Shown here one piece after another: positions 33,981 through 43,326 of a DNA stretch of 64,000 nucleotides. The notes beneath the pieces are model-generated. The model was not told the DNA's origin, did no database searches, and saw only the letters and a list, made by a program, of their open reading frames with translations. The stretch is from Allomuricauda sp. GTDB lineage: Bacteria > Bacteroidota > Bacteroidia > Flavobacteriales > Flavobacteriaceae. Location: NCBI RefSeq assembly GCF_002699205.1, contig NZ_PABT01000027.1, positions 1 through 64,000 of the forward strand, given 5' to 3'. Both the position numbers and the translations under genes were made by a program. The stretch's first letter is position 1, and each line of letters starts with the position of its first letter.

Positions 33981-35923
33981 TTAAAGAGTTCTTTTTTAGA
34001 ACAGGTAAACGCTATGCCTCAAAATGGACGGTACTTTTTATAGACCTTTGTATTGTTTCGTTTTCGTTCATATTGGCTTATTTTATAAGGTTCAATCTAA
34101 GTTTTAACTTCGACGTGCAACAGTTATGGGCCCAGCTCCCAATTGTTGTTTTGTTGTTTCTGATTGCATTTTTAATCTCAGGAAGCTACAAGGGAGTTGT
34201 AAGACATACGGGCATCAAGGATGTCTATGCAATTTTCAATGCCGTATGTTTGGCCAGTATTGGCGCCATTGCAGTAGTTTTGATCAATAGGTACATGGAT
34301 CTGGTAGATGGGTTTACAATTCCATTGTCCATTATCATCATAAACAGTTTACTGACGTTCGTTACACTTGCAGCTTCTAGATATGTGTTTAAAATTGCTT
34401 ATGAAAGCATAATGAAAAGTGGGCGGGCACCCTCAAAAAATCTGATTATTTACGGCGCAGGTGAATCGGGCATCATTACATACAATACATTGACCAACCA
34501 CTCCAAAATGGGAGTCAAGGTTATCGGATTTGTTGATAATAACCTACAAAAGGTTGGCAAACAGATAAATGGGGTCAAGGTTTATGACAAATCAATACTG
34601 ACCGAAGAATTCGTTAAATTCCATAATATATCGGAAGTCATTTTCTCCATTCAGAGCGTCACACCATCACAGTTGAGGACTCTGGTAAATGAAATCGTTG
34701 ATCTTCCCGTAAAAGTTAAAATTGTTCCTCCGGTGGAGGATTGGATCAATGGGGAACTTAAGGTATCCCAGATCAAACAGGTACAGATTGAGGATTTGTT
34801 GGACAGGCCTCCCATTGAGATAAAGAACAGTAAAATCGAAAAAGATTTCGATGACAAGGTCATTATGGTTACCGGTGGGGCTGGATCTATTGGTAGTGAG
34901 TTGGTTCGACAGATATGTAAGTACAATTACCGTTCTTTAATAGTGATTGACCAAGCCGAATCAGCGCTTTATGATTTGCAACAAGAATTGAAACAGGCCG
35001 GTTTTTTCAACTTTGTTCCAATTGTGGGCGATATTAGGGATAAAAACAAAATGCGTGTCCTGTTCGAACAGTATCGACCGGACAGAATATTCCATGCCGC
35101 CGCATATAAGCACGTTCCATTAATGGAACAGAATCCCTATGAAGCTGTGAAAATAAACGTGGCCGGGACCAAGACCATTGCTGATCTTGCCTGTGAATAT
35201 GAAGTGGAAAAGTTTGTTTTTGTGTCCACGGACAAGGCTGTTAATCCAACCAATATTATGGGGGCCACCAAACGGATAGCCGAAATGTACATCAGCTGTA
35301 GGCAACAGGATGGAAAAACCAAGTTCATCACCACTCGATTTGGTAATGTGCTGGGATCCAATGGGTCGGTAATACCATTGTTCCGAAAGCAAATTGAAAA
35401 AGGGGGACCGCTTACGGTTACGCATAAGGATATCACCAGATATTTCATGACCATTCCCGAAGCATCCCAATTGGTATTGGAAGCTGGCGCCATGGGCAAA
35501 GGAGGCGAAATATTTATTTTCGACATGGGAGAATCCGTTAAGATCATGGATTTGGCAAAGAATATGATCAGGCTTTCGGGCCTACATTACCCTGATGATA
35601 TTGATATTAAAATTACAGGTCTTCGACCTGGGGAAAAGTTATACGAAGAACTTTTGGCCAATGGTGAAAATACGCTCCCGACCTACCATGACAAGATTAT
35701 GATCAGTAAGGTAAGGGAGATCAATTACGCAAAAGTCCGAAATATGATCGATGAACTTTGCATATCCAACCTTTTCTTTAAGGATAATGTGGTACAATTG
35801 ATGAAAAACATTGTTCCCGAATACATTTCCAACAATTCTGATTTTTGTAAATTGGACAAAAAGAATCCGATAAAGGAAGTGAAAGCATCTTCTGAAATTG
35901 GTCATCCTCAACTCAACAACTAA
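33977..35923 (+). CDS. UDP-GlcNAc 4,6-dehydratase, membrane-bound (PglF/WbpM/CapD type)
   Basis: A 648-residue two-part protein. Residues 1-130 carry four transmembrane segments (WTVLFIDLCIVSFSFILAYF and following). Then comes a Rossmann-like domain (LIIYGAGESGIITY) and a C-terminal SDR dehydratase domain with VTGGAGSIGSELVRQI, VGDIRDKNKM, FHAAAYKHVPLMEQNPYEAV, STDKAVNPTNIMGATKRIAE (Met replacing Tyr in the S-M-K set) and RFGNVLGSNGSVIPLF. It makes UDP-2-acetamido-2,6-dideoxy-4-keto-glucose at the inner membrane for the aminotransferase encoded upstream. Gene order aminotransferase-dehydratase-wza-wzc is a common Bacteroidota block. Confidence 0.93.
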   Translation: MIKEFFFRTGKRYASKWTVLFIDLCIVSFSFILAYFIRFNLSFNFDVQQLWAQLPIVVLLFLIAFLISGSYKGVVRHTGIKDVYAIFNAVCLASIGAIAVVLINRYMDLVDGFTIPLSIIIINSLLTFVTLAASRYVFKIAYESIMKSGRAPSKNLIIYGAGESGIITYNTLTNHSKMGVKVIGFVDNNLQKVGKQINGVKVYDKSILTEEFVKFHNISEVIFSIQSVTPSQLRTLVNEIVDLPVKVKIVPPVEDWINGELKVSQIKQVQIEDLLDRPPIEIKNSKIEKDFDDKVIMVTGGAGSIGSELVRQICKYNYRSLIVIDQAESALYDLQQELKQAGFFNFVPIVGDIRDKNKMRVLFEQYRPDRIFHAAAYKHVPLMEQNPYEAVKINVAGTKTIADLACEYEVEKFVFVSTDKAVNPTNIMGATKRIAEMYISCRQQDGKTKFITTRFGNVLGSNGSVIPLFRKQIEKGGPLTVTHKDITRYFMTIPEASQLVLEAGAMGKGGEIFIFDMGESVKIMDLAKNMIRLSGLHYPDDIDIKITGLRPGEKLYEELLANGENTLPTYHDKIMISKVREINYAKVRNMIDELCISNLFFKDNVVQLMKNIVPEYISNNSDFCKLDKKNPIKEVKASSEIGHPQLNN

Positions 35924-35924
35924 A

Positions 35925-36701
35925 ATGAACATTTCCATGTACCAAAAAATTAAATTGGCATGTTATCTTGCCATTACATGTCTAGTTTTCTCTTGCACAC
36001 CGTCCAAAGATGTGGTCTATTTTCAAGATGCCAGCCAATTCGAAACATTGGTTGATGACAATACGTTCACAACAAAGTTTAAAGTGGATGATCTGGTCAG
36101 TATCAATGTTTCCACCTTAGATCCCGAGGCAAGTGCCCCCTTTAACCTTTATGCTGGTTCAGAAGAGGGAGGAATTCGCCCTGAACAGGTGAATTACTTA
36201 GTGGATAAGAACGGTGAGATAGATTTCCCGGTAATAGGGAAGATCAAGATAGAGGGGCTTTCCCCAAGTGAAACAAGGGAATTGCTCAGGGATAAACTTA
36301 AGGATTATCTGAAAGACCCTATTATCAATATTCGAATTCGTAATTTTACGGTAACTGTGCTGGGCGCCGTCAATAGGCCTGGCACCTATCCCATCACCGG
36401 TGAGCAGATTACCATAATGGAAGCCTTAGGCTATGCCGGAGACATCAATATAAAGGGCAGACGGGACAATGTTTTGGTAATTAGGGATTTTGACGGGACC
36501 AAAGTATACAATAGGATTAATTTGAATAGCAAGGATGCGCTAAAATCCCCAGTGTATTATCTTACCCAAAATGATGTTGTATATGTGGAGCCCAACAAAT
36601 CAGGTAAAACACAATCCAGTTTAGATCAAAGGGCGACCATTGCAATTTCAATAATTTCAACATTGATTACTTCTACAGTAATTTTACTAACAAGAAATTA
36701 A
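35925..36701 (+). CDS. wza: Wza-type polysaccharide export lipoprotein
   Basis: A 258-residue outer-membrane export protein of the Wza/BexD/KpsD family. ATG 35925 (one base after the dehydratase stop) gives a lipoprotein signal with lipobox LVFSC followed by TPSKD. The poly-export domain is at about 45-130 (YKVDDLVSINV-like FKVDDLVSINVSTLDPEASA, LVDKNGEIDFPVIGKIKIEG). One SLBB domain is at about 135-225 (VTVLGAVNRPGTYPITGEQ, EALGYAGDINIKGRRDNVLV). A C-terminal hydrophobic segment (ISIISTLITSTVILL) ends the protein, as in Bacteroidota forms. It works with the Wzc-like kinase encoded next. Confidence 0.92.
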   Translation: MNISMYQKIKLACYLAITCLVFSCTPSKDVVYFQDASQFETLVDDNTFTTKFKVDDLVSINVSTLDPEASAPFNLYAGSEEGGIRPEQVNYLVDKNGEIDFPVIGKIKIEGLSPSETRELLRDKLKDYLKDPIINIRIRNFTVTVLGAVNRPGTYPITGEQITIMEALGYAGDINIKGRRDNVLVIRDFDGTKVYNRINLNSKDALKSPVYYLTQNDVVYVEPNKSGKTQSSLDQRATIAISIISTLITSTVILLTRN

Positions 36702-36742
36702 TGTTATCTGATTAAGGTTAAAATTAACATTCCCCAAAGAAC

Positions 36743-39106
36743 ATGAATAACTCGGAATTGGATTTAAAAGGCATTTTACAAACATATACAAAACACTGGA
36801 AATGGTTCGTTTTAAGTGTTTTGGTTTTTATTGGCTTGGCGGTCCTTTACTTAAGGTATGCTATACCTGAGTACAGTGCAACGGCCAAGATCCAGATACT
36901 GGAAGAGTCCAACGGAGGGTCGGAGTTGAGTATTTTGGAAGATTTGAACCTATTTTCCTCTGGTAAGACCAAAATGGAGGATGAGATAGAATTGATCAAT
37001 GCCAGGGAAAATTATATTCGGATCGTAAAGGACCTAGGTCTTAATATTAGATTTTTCTTACTGGGAAATATTAAGGATGCAGAATTATATGACCAAAAGG
37101 AGAAGCCATTTTCGGTAAACTTCTTGGCAAATGACTCAATCATAAGTAATTCACGATCCAGTTTTTATGTGAAAATTTATTCGGCAACTTCATTTGGGTT
37201 TAGGCAAGAAGAGGATAATCCGGAAAAGAAAATTGAATTTGGTGAAAAGTTCAAGACCGAACTGGGTGATATTATCATTACCCCCAATGCTAATCTGGAC
37301 AAGTATAAAAACCGTAACATCCGGGTAACGGTCAGTCCTGTCAACGCTGTTGCTGATTATTATAGGAAGAAGACAAATGTTAGGGCCAACGACACGAAAT
37401 ATTCGAATATTATAAACCTCACCTTGAACGACCCTATAGAAAGAAGGGCCGTGGACATCATAAACGCATTGATCAACATCAATAATTCCAATGCGGTAAG
37501 GGACAAAAAGGAAATTGCTGACAGGACAACCAAATTTATAAACGATAGGATAACCGAAATCTATTCCAACCTTTCAAGTGTTGACGAAACAGCGGAAAAT
37601 TATAAAACGAGTAGGGGGATAGCGGATTTGGGTTCGCAGTCCAGTGTAAATTTTGATATGAGTGCGTCTGGTGAGCAAGAACTTCAAAATGTCAATATTC
37701 AATTGAACATTGCCAGTACCATGAAAGACTTAGTAGAAAGCCAACAAGGCTATGAAATTATTCCTGAGGTAGGTCTGGCCGATCAAAGTATATCCTCGAC
37801 AGCAATGCGCTACAACGAACTTGTGGTTCGAAGAAATAGGCTGCTGGAAAGTTCCAATGAAAAGAATCCGGTAATTGTTAAGCTCGACCAACAATTGGAA
37901 GCACTCAAGACCGGAATGAAGTCCAGTTTGAACAACGTGACCAACAACCTTAATTTAAAGCGTAACAGCCTGAGCAAACAACTTTCCCAAATCAATTCAA
38001 GAATTTATGCGGCACCCGGAAATGAGCGTGCACTAAGGGATATATCAAGAAAGCAGCAGACTACCGAATCACTGTACCTTTATTTATTGCAAAAAAGGGA
38101 AGAATCACAAATAACATTTGCTTCAGCTTCTCCAAAATCCAAAATAGTGGACGCTGCATACGGTTCTAACAGGCCAGTGTCCCCTAAGACCAATGCAATC
38201 TATCTTACTGCTTTTATTCTGGGATTGTTGGTGCCGTTCTCTATCATTTATGCCAGGGATTTATTGGATAACAAGATCCACAATAAATTGGACTTGGAAA
38301 GAATTACTGAAGACATACCGGTAATTGTTGAAATTCCAAAATTGGGTAAAAAGGATGATAGATTGGTAAAAAAAGAAGACCGGTCCGTATTGGCAGAATC
38401 TCTCAGAATTCTTAGGACCAATCTTAATTATATTCAAAAGTCACATAAGTCGACCCCAAATAATATAATCTTTCTTACCTCGAGTGTTCCAGGGGAAGGG
38501 AAAACATTTATTTCCTCGAACCTTGCAGCCATTTATGCCAATACCGGAAAAAAGGTTCTACTTATTGGAGCTGATATCAGAAATCCTAAGTTGTATAATT
38601 TTTTCACAACAGATGATATGGCTCAATCGGATAAAATGAAGCCTAGGAGGAGTAACAAGGATGGTTTGACGGAATACCTTGTCAATGAAGATTTGAACAT
38701 TAAAGATATAACGGTTCCCATCGAGGTCAATGAAAATCCCATTGATGTTATCTTTTCCGGAAAAATACCACCCAACCCTGCAGAGCTATTGATGAAAGAC
38801 AGGATGGGTGAATTGTTCAAGAAGGCATCCAACCTCTACGATTATGTAATTGTTGATACGGCACCGGTAATGGTTGTCACGGATACCTTATTGATCAGCG
38901 AATACGCAAGTCAAATTCTTTATGTGGTAAAAGCCGGGGCCACAGAAAAAAAAGTGCTTGATTTTCCTGTTAAGCTTAAAGCAGAAGGAAAGCTCAAAGG
39001 ATTGTCTTTTGTTGTCAACAACGTAAAACAATCTAACTTGGGCTATGGTGGAAAATATGGCTACGGGTATGGCAAAACCGTTAAAAAATGGTGGAGCTTT
39101 ACCTAA
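36743..39106 (+). CDS. wzc: Wzc-type polysaccharide co-polymerase / BY-kinase
   Basis: A 787-residue inner-membrane protein that controls chain length and export. The N-terminal transmembrane segment is at about 20-40, then the Wzz domain and a long periplasmic coiled-coil region with a GNVR-like region (GNERALRDISRKQQTTESLY). The second transmembrane segment is at about 485-505. The cytoplasmic bacterial tyrosine-kinase domain has Walker A SVPGEGKT (581-588), Walker A' LLIGADIRNPKL, and Walker B VIVDTAPVMVVTD. The C-terminus is a Tyr/Gly cluster (YGGKYGYGYGK) serving as autophosphorylation tail. Its stop is directly adjacent to that of the opposing cpsB-like phosphatase gene, its expected antagonist. 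Confidence 0.94.
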   Translation: MNNSELDLKGILQTYTKHWKWFVLSVLVFIGLAVLYLRYAIPEYSATAKIQILEESNGGSELSILEDLNLFSSGKTKMEDEIELINARENYIRIVKDLGLNIRFFLLGNIKDAELYDQKEKPFSVNFLANDSIISNSRSSFYVKIYSATSFGFRQEEDNPEKKIEFGEKFKTELGDIIITPNANLDKYKNRNIRVTVSPVNAVADYYRKKTNVRANDTKYSNIINLTLNDPIERRAVDIINALININNSNAVRDKKEIADRTTKFINDRITEIYSNLSSVDETAENYKTSRGIADLGSQSSVNFDMSASGEQELQNVNIQLNIASTMKDLVESQQGYEIIPEVGLADQSISSTAMRYNELVVRRNRLLESSNEKNPVIVKLDQQLEALKTGMKSSLNNVTNNLNLKRNSLSKQLSQINSRIYAAPGNERALRDISRKQQTTESLYLYLLQKREESQITFASASPKSKIVDAAYGSNRPVSPKTNAIYLTAFILGLLVPFSIIYARDLLDNKIHNKLDLERITEDIPVIVEIPKLGKKDDRLVKKEDRSVLAESLRILRTNLNYIQKSHKSTPNNIIFLTSSVPGEGKTFISSNLAAIYANTGKKVLLIGADIRNPKLYNFFTTDDMAQSDKMKPRRSNKDGLTEYLVNEDLNIKDITVPIEVNENPIDVIFSGKIPPNPAELLMKDRMGELFKKASNLYDYVIVDTAPVMVVTDTLLISEYASQILYVVKAGATEKKVLDFPVKLKAEGKLKGLSFVVNNVKQSNLGYGGKYGYGYGKTVKKWWSFT

Positions 39107-39850
39107 TCAATAAAAGGTTTGAATCGTATTTTCAATAACCGGTAGCAGTGAGTTCAGGACTTTTTTCGAAAGCTTGATCTCTTTCAACAAGGCAAGATGC
39201 CTGTTGTTGTGGACGTCGGTTCCCACAAAATCGACCAACCCATCTTTCAATAATTTTTCTGCAATATTTTGCACACCGGGACCATAGGATTCCGAACCAA
39301 GGGAAAGTAGATTGAGCTGGAATAGAATCCCATTGGCTTTCATGGAGGGGTACTTGCCATATTTCCCATGAAAATACATGTACCTTTCAGGGTGGGCCAA
39401 AATTGGAAAATACTTGTGCTTTGCAATTTTGTCAATGGCAATATCAAAATTAAAAGACGGCTGTAGGTATGACATCTCTATAAGCAAATATTCTTTGTTC
39501 AGGGGCATTACCTCCTGGCTTTCTAGAATATGCTCAAAATTGTCATCGATCATGTGCTCCGCGGCACAATTTATTCTAACATTCGACACCTCTCTTTTTT
39601 CCAACTCTTTTAAAAGCAATTCATGGGCTTTTTTTATCGTTTTTGGAGTATTGTCGTAATGATTGTGCATGATGTGGGGAGTGCACCTAAAATTGGTAAC
39701 CCCGAACTCCATAAAACCATTGATCAATGCCATGGATTCATCCACGGTTTTGGCACCGTCATCAATACCCGGAATAATATGGTTATGAATATCCACAAGG
39801 CCATGTAAGTAATCGGCCAAATAAATTTTCTTCTGAAAAAAACTTATCAT
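39107..39850 (-). CDS. CpsB/YwqE-type PHP-domain protein-tyrosine phosphatase
   Basis: A 247-residue metal-dependent phosphatase of the PHP fold. The N-terminal HxH motif is in LVDIHNHIIPGIDDGAKTVD. Further ligands are in CTPHIMHNHY, AAEHMIDDNF, ILAHPERYMYF and the final FVGTDVHNN. These enzymes dephosphorylate the tyrosine tail of Wzc-type kinases and so regulate chain length. The gene converges on wzc with no base between the two stop codons, so it is not in the wzc operon although it acts on its product. The match to CpsB of Gram-positive bacteria and its Bacteroidota homologues is clear. Confidence 0.9.
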   Translation of the reverse strand: MISFFQKKIYLADYLHGLVDIHNHIIPGIDDGAKTVDESMALINGFMEFGVTNFRCTPHIMHNHYDNTPKTIKKAHELLLKELEKREVSNVRINCAAEHMIDDNFEHILESQEVMPLNKEYLLIEMSYLQPSFNFDIAIDKIAKHKYFPILAHPERYMYFHGKYGKYPSMKANGILFQLNLLSLGSESYGPGVQNIAEKLLKDGLVDFVGTDVHNNRHLALLKEIKLSKKVLNSLLPVIENTIQTFY

Positions 39851-40033
39851 GCATAAAATTTGGACTGCAAAGATAATGGATATGTAAGCTCAATTCATAG
39901 GACAGGGGACAAATAACAAAATCCTTTTCAAAATAAAAACCGGCCCGATATAGGCCGGCATTATAGATTCACTACTTATTATATGTTTTCTAACTAAACT
40001 AATGCTAAGATAAAGCTTGGTGCAATGTAATGG

Positions 40034-40090
40034 GGTTAACAAAAGATCAAAAAGGTTAATGAAAGATTAATAGGGTTAACCAATAGGTAA
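40034..40090. promoter_or_regulatory. Helically phased GGTTAA-type repeats upstream of two-component genes
   Basis: ggttaa occurs at 40034, 40054 and 40074, with variants gattaa at 40065 and aggtaa at 40085. Successive sites are 9-11 or 20 bp apart, placing them on one face of the helix. OmpR/PhoB-type regulators bind such direct repeats, and the next operon encodes one, so autoregulation is a fair inference. Confidence 0.45.
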
Positions 40091-40121
40091 ATAGCTGGCG
40101 AATTTTTGTTTATTTAGCGGT

Positions 40122-41396
40122 ATGCTGACCAAAAGAAACCTATATGTCCTTGTTTTTGTGATCGCCGTTATAGGCCTTTTAGTGGTACAGTATCAATATT
40201 TGCGCGTAGGATTGGGCCTGGCAAAAGTTCAGTTTTCCGAAAAAATAGATAAGACAAGGGGAAACATCAATAGTGAATTGTCCGAGGTGAACTCCTTGAC
40301 CTATACCCTTGGTAATGCCATAAGAAAGGATACTTCCGAAGTAAAGATAGGTTTGGACAGCCTTGAAAAGGCTTCCCAATATTACTTGAATGATTATATC
40401 GCGTACCAATTGAATGTCTCCGGTATAGATGCCCCTTTTTCATACAGCCTATATTCCCGTGATTCCATAACGTACATGAGCTCAGTGAGGCCACACCTCA
40501 AAACCAAGGATAATTTGATCTATCCCATAAGGATTGATGGATATCTACCTGAATTGCTCCAAAAGGAAATTATACTGGAAATAGGGTTTGAGGACCTCAA
40601 TAAATACTTTCTCGGTCAGTTACGCGGACTGATAATCCCTGGGCTGCTTTTTTTATTGATGATCATTGTTGTGGTCATATGGGTCCTACGTTCATTTTAC
40701 TTACAACGAAGTATAAATACCACCACCAATGATTTTATCAATAACCTGACACACGAACTTAAAACACCTGTTTTTTCCATAGGATTGGCCAGTAAAATTT
40801 TAAAGGAGGATGTGCCGGACAATAAAAAGGAAGTGGTGGACCTCATCCGGACAGAATCCGACAGGCTCAAAAAACATATAGACAAGGTTTTGGAATTGGC
40901 CGGAATGGAATCCGGAAAAAAACTGATGCAGTTACAAGAAATCGATTTTAAGCCCGATTTGCTCCGGATTTGTGAAGGGTTTGCCCTGTTGGCGGAACAC
41001 GAGGGCATTTCATTCGATTACGAACTGGAGGATAGGCCTTATTACATTAGGGCCGAAAGGTTTCATCTGGAAAATGTAATTGGCAATTTATTGGACAATG
41101 CAAGAAAATATTCAGATGACCCCGTTGTCAAATTAAAGGCCCACACCCAAAAGGGAAGACTGCTCATCAGTATTTCGGACAATGGACAGGGTATTGCCAA
41201 AGAGGATATCAAAAAAATCTTCAGTAAATATTATCGGGTCAAAAATGGAGATGTGCACAAGGTTAAGGGATATGGACTGGGCCTGTATTATGTTCAGAAG
41301 ATTATTAAAATGCACCGGGGACAAATTTCGGTGGAAAGTGAATTGGGAAAGGGGACCACATTTGTCCTGTCCCTAAAATTGACCAAAAATGGATAA
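40122..41396 (+). CDS. Sensor histidine kinase (HisKA/HATPase)
   Basis: A 424-residue inner-membrane kinase. Transmembrane segments at about 7-24 and 170-190 frame a ~145-residue periplasmic sensor region of unknown ligand. No HAMP domain is obvious. The dimerisation/phosphoacceptor helix has His211 in NLTHELKTPVF. The catalytic domain has the N box (NVIGNLLDNARKYS), G1 (ISDNGQGI) and G2 (GYGLGLYYVQKI). Its gene overlaps the response-regulator gene by 8 bp, so the pair is co-translated. The signal and target genes are unknown; the neighbouring polysaccharide genes are one possibility. Confidence 0.92.
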   Translation: MLTKRNLYVLVFVIAVIGLLVVQYQYLRVGLGLAKVQFSEKIDKTRGNINSELSEVNSLTYTLGNAIRKDTSEVKIGLDSLEKASQYYLNDYIAYQLNVSGIDAPFSYSLYSRDSITYMSSVRPHLKTKDNLIYPIRIDGYLPELLQKEIILEIGFEDLNKYFLGQLRGLIIPGLLFLLMIIVVVIWVLRSFYLQRSINTTTNDFINNLTHELKTPVFSIGLASKILKEDVPDNKKEVVDLIRTESDRLKKHIDKVLELAGMESGKKLMQLQEIDFKPDLLRICEGFALLAEHEGISFDYELEDRPYYIRAERFHLENVIGNLLDNARKYSDDPVVKLKAHTQKGRLLISISDNGQGIAKEDIKKIFSKYYRVKNGDVHKVKGYGLGLYYVQKIIKMHRGQISVESELGKGTTFVLSLKLTKNG

Positions 41397-42087
41397 AATG
41401 TATAAAATACTTTTGGTGGAGGACGACAACGCCCTAGGATATTTATTGTCGGAATACTTGGGGATGAAAGGTTTTGCCATTACTTGGGCAAAGGATGCTT
41501 CGGAGGCAATGCACAAAACAAAGACCAGCGTGTTCGATCTTGCCATATTGGATGTAATGCTCCCGGATATGGATGGATTTGAACTCTCTCAGAAAATAAA
41601 GGGCATCAATCCGGAATTGCCCTTTATTTTTCTTACCGCCCGATCCCTCAAAATAGATGTGTTAAAAGGATTTTCCCTGGGAGCGGTGGACTACTTAAAA
41701 AAACCTATTGATGAGGAAGAATTGGTGGTCCGTATCAATGCCCTGTTGTCCAGGTTAGTTGTTGATGAAGGGGAAGAAAACCATGTTTCCCAATATGAAA
41801 TAGGGGATTACATCCTCAACATGGATAATTTTGAACTAAGTTTCAAGGGACAGCCCATTAAACTGACAGGTAAGGAATTTGACCTTTTGGCCTTGTTGGC
41901 CAAAAACAAGAACCAACTCTGTACCCACAAGGAAATATTGACCACCGTATGGGACAAAAACGATTATTTCAATAAAAAGAGCCTCAACGTTTTTATTTCA
42001 CATTTACGGAAACATTTGGCCCAAGACCCCAAGTTGAGCATTATCAATGTAAGCCGCCGCGGATTTATGCTCAAGATAGAGGATTGA
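41389..42087 (+). CDS. OmpR-family response regulator
   Basis: A 232-residue regulator. The receiver domain (1-120) has the acidic pair in VEDDN, phosphoacceptor Asp55 in ILDVMLPDMDG, the conserved Thr in FLTA and Lys in YLKKPI. The winged-helix DNA-binding domain (about 135-230) has KLTGKEFDLLALLAKNKN, REIL-like KEILTTVWDKNDYF, and LNVFISHLRKHLAQDP. The start overlaps the kinase gene; a second ATG at 41398 is also possible. Upstream GGTTAA repeats are candidate binding sites. Confidence 0.92.
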   Translation: MDKMYKILLVEDDNALGYLLSEYLGMKGFAITWAKDASEAMHKTKTSVFDLAILDVMLPDMDGFELSQKIKGINPELPFIFLTARSLKIDVLKGFSLGAVDYLKKPIDEEELVVRINALLSRLVVDEGEENHVSQYEIGDYILNMDNFELSFKGQPIKLTGKEFDLLALLAKNKNQLCTHKEILTTVWDKNDYFNKKSLNVFISHLRKHLAQDPKLSIINVSRRGFMLKIED

Positions 42088-42143
42088 ATGTTGTGGCTTG
42101 GTTTTTGAGGCAATGACATAAAATCTGGTTACCCTGAATTTAT

Positions 42144-42386
42144 ATGTTTAAGTTTCTAAAAAATAGCTCGCAGAAACCTTCGTTGCACCAATTGGATCAT
42201 CTTTATGGACAAACAATATGTAAATGTCCATTGCAGGAGCAAATTTCATATTGCCAAAGACTCATAGAAAGATCTAAATATCAATTGGCACAATCTTGTC
42301 CCAAAAAGGATTACAATCATTTTAAAAACCTTATTGAAGCCGCAGACAAAGAGATTCGAAGATTGAACGCTAAAAGGAGGTCGTAA
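42144..42386 (+). CDS. Small conserved-looking cytoplasmic protein, 80 aa
   Basis: Not recognised. An 80-residue, basic, helix-forming protein (MFKFLKNSSQKPSLHQLDHL, then LIERSKYQLAQSCPKKDYNH) with two cysteines in CKCP and one in SCPKK. No signal peptide. It follows the response-regulator gene by 56 bp in the same direction, but a link with the two-component system is only positional. Confidence 0.5.
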   Translation: MFKFLKNSSQKPSLHQLDHLYGQTICKCPLQEQISYCQRLIERSKYQLAQSCPKKDYNHFKNLIEAADKEIRRLNAKRRS

Positions 42387-42474
42387 CAAATCGCATAGCG
42401 TAGTTCCAAAAACTTTTACTTAGGGAACAAAACGTTCTAAAAAGCAGTAATTTTAGGACTCAAAAACCTCTAGT

Positions 42475-43236
42475 ATGAAAAAATCTATCCTTATCGCCGG
42501 GCTGTTTTCAATTTGTATCAATGCATTTGCCACAGAAACCAAGCTTATGGTCAGGGCAAAGGCCAAAGATGCAAAGTTTGTGGGCAGCTCCATTGGTGGA
42601 GCCCATATCATAGTCAGAAACACCTTGAACGGTGAAATTCTAGCTGAAGGGAACACGGTAGGGAGTACGGGCAATACAGATCGTATTATGAAAAGTGCCC
42701 GCGGACGTTACACCCAACTCTCGGATGATAAAACTGCTGGCTTTTTGGCTGTCGTGGATATTGATGAACCCACTTTTGTCCGGGTGGAGGTAATATCCCC
42801 GATTAATAGGAAAAACGCCCGGGTGCATGCAAGTACTGAATTGTGGCTTATTCCGGGAAAGGATATTTTAGGTGATGGTATAGTGGTTGAAATACCAGGT
42901 TTTGTAATCGATATTCTAAAACCCAATACCCATCAATATATTCCTTTGGAATCTGTTGCGAATGGTTTGCCCATTGAGGCCAATATCGTGATGATGTGCG
43001 GTTGCCCGATTCAAAAAGGCGGTATTTGGGATTCCGGCCTTATGGAAGTGAAGGCCTTGGTGCAAAAGGATGGAGCGCCTTTCGCGGATATTACCCTGGA
43101 CAACCCTGCACAGAATACCTTCGAGGGTAGATTGGAAATAACAGGACCGGGCAATTACCAGGTTACGGTATATGCGTACAATCCCAAAACAGGAAATACT
43201 GGCGTGGAGAAAATCAATTATGTTATAATAGAATAA
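42475..43236 (+). CDS. Hypothetical periplasmic protein, 253 aa
   Basis: Not recognised. A clean signal peptide (MKKSILIAGLFSICINAFAT) is followed by an all-beta-looking chain with regularly spaced hydrophobic residues (LMVRAKAKDAKFVGSSIGGA, FVRVEVISPINRKNARVH). The last 90 residues (MVMMCGCPIQ-like IVMMCGCPIQKGGIWDSGLM, then GPGNYQVTVYAYNPKTGNTG) look like an immunoglobulin-like beta domain with a CGC pair that could bind a metal or form a disulphide. It stands alone between the small 80-aa gene and the M1 peptidase gene, reading in the same direction. Confidence 0.65.
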   Translation: MKKSILIAGLFSICINAFATETKLMVRAKAKDAKFVGSSIGGAHIIVRNTLNGEILAEGNTVGSTGNTDRIMKSARGRYTQLSDDKTAGFLAVVDIDEPTFVRVEVISPINRKNARVHASTELWLIPGKDILGDGIVVEIPGFVIDILKPNTHQYIPLESVANGLPIEANIVMMCGCPIQKGGIWDSGLMEVKALVQKDGAPFADITLDNPAQNTFEGRLEITGPGNYQVTVYAYNPKTGNTGVEKINYVIIE

Positions 43237-43326
43237 GACTATGGCAAACATTGTTTTTTAGATTGATTTTCGTTGATTTGGTTGGCGAAAATCGGTACCT
43301 TTTGTGCCCCATCCAACCCTTTTGTT

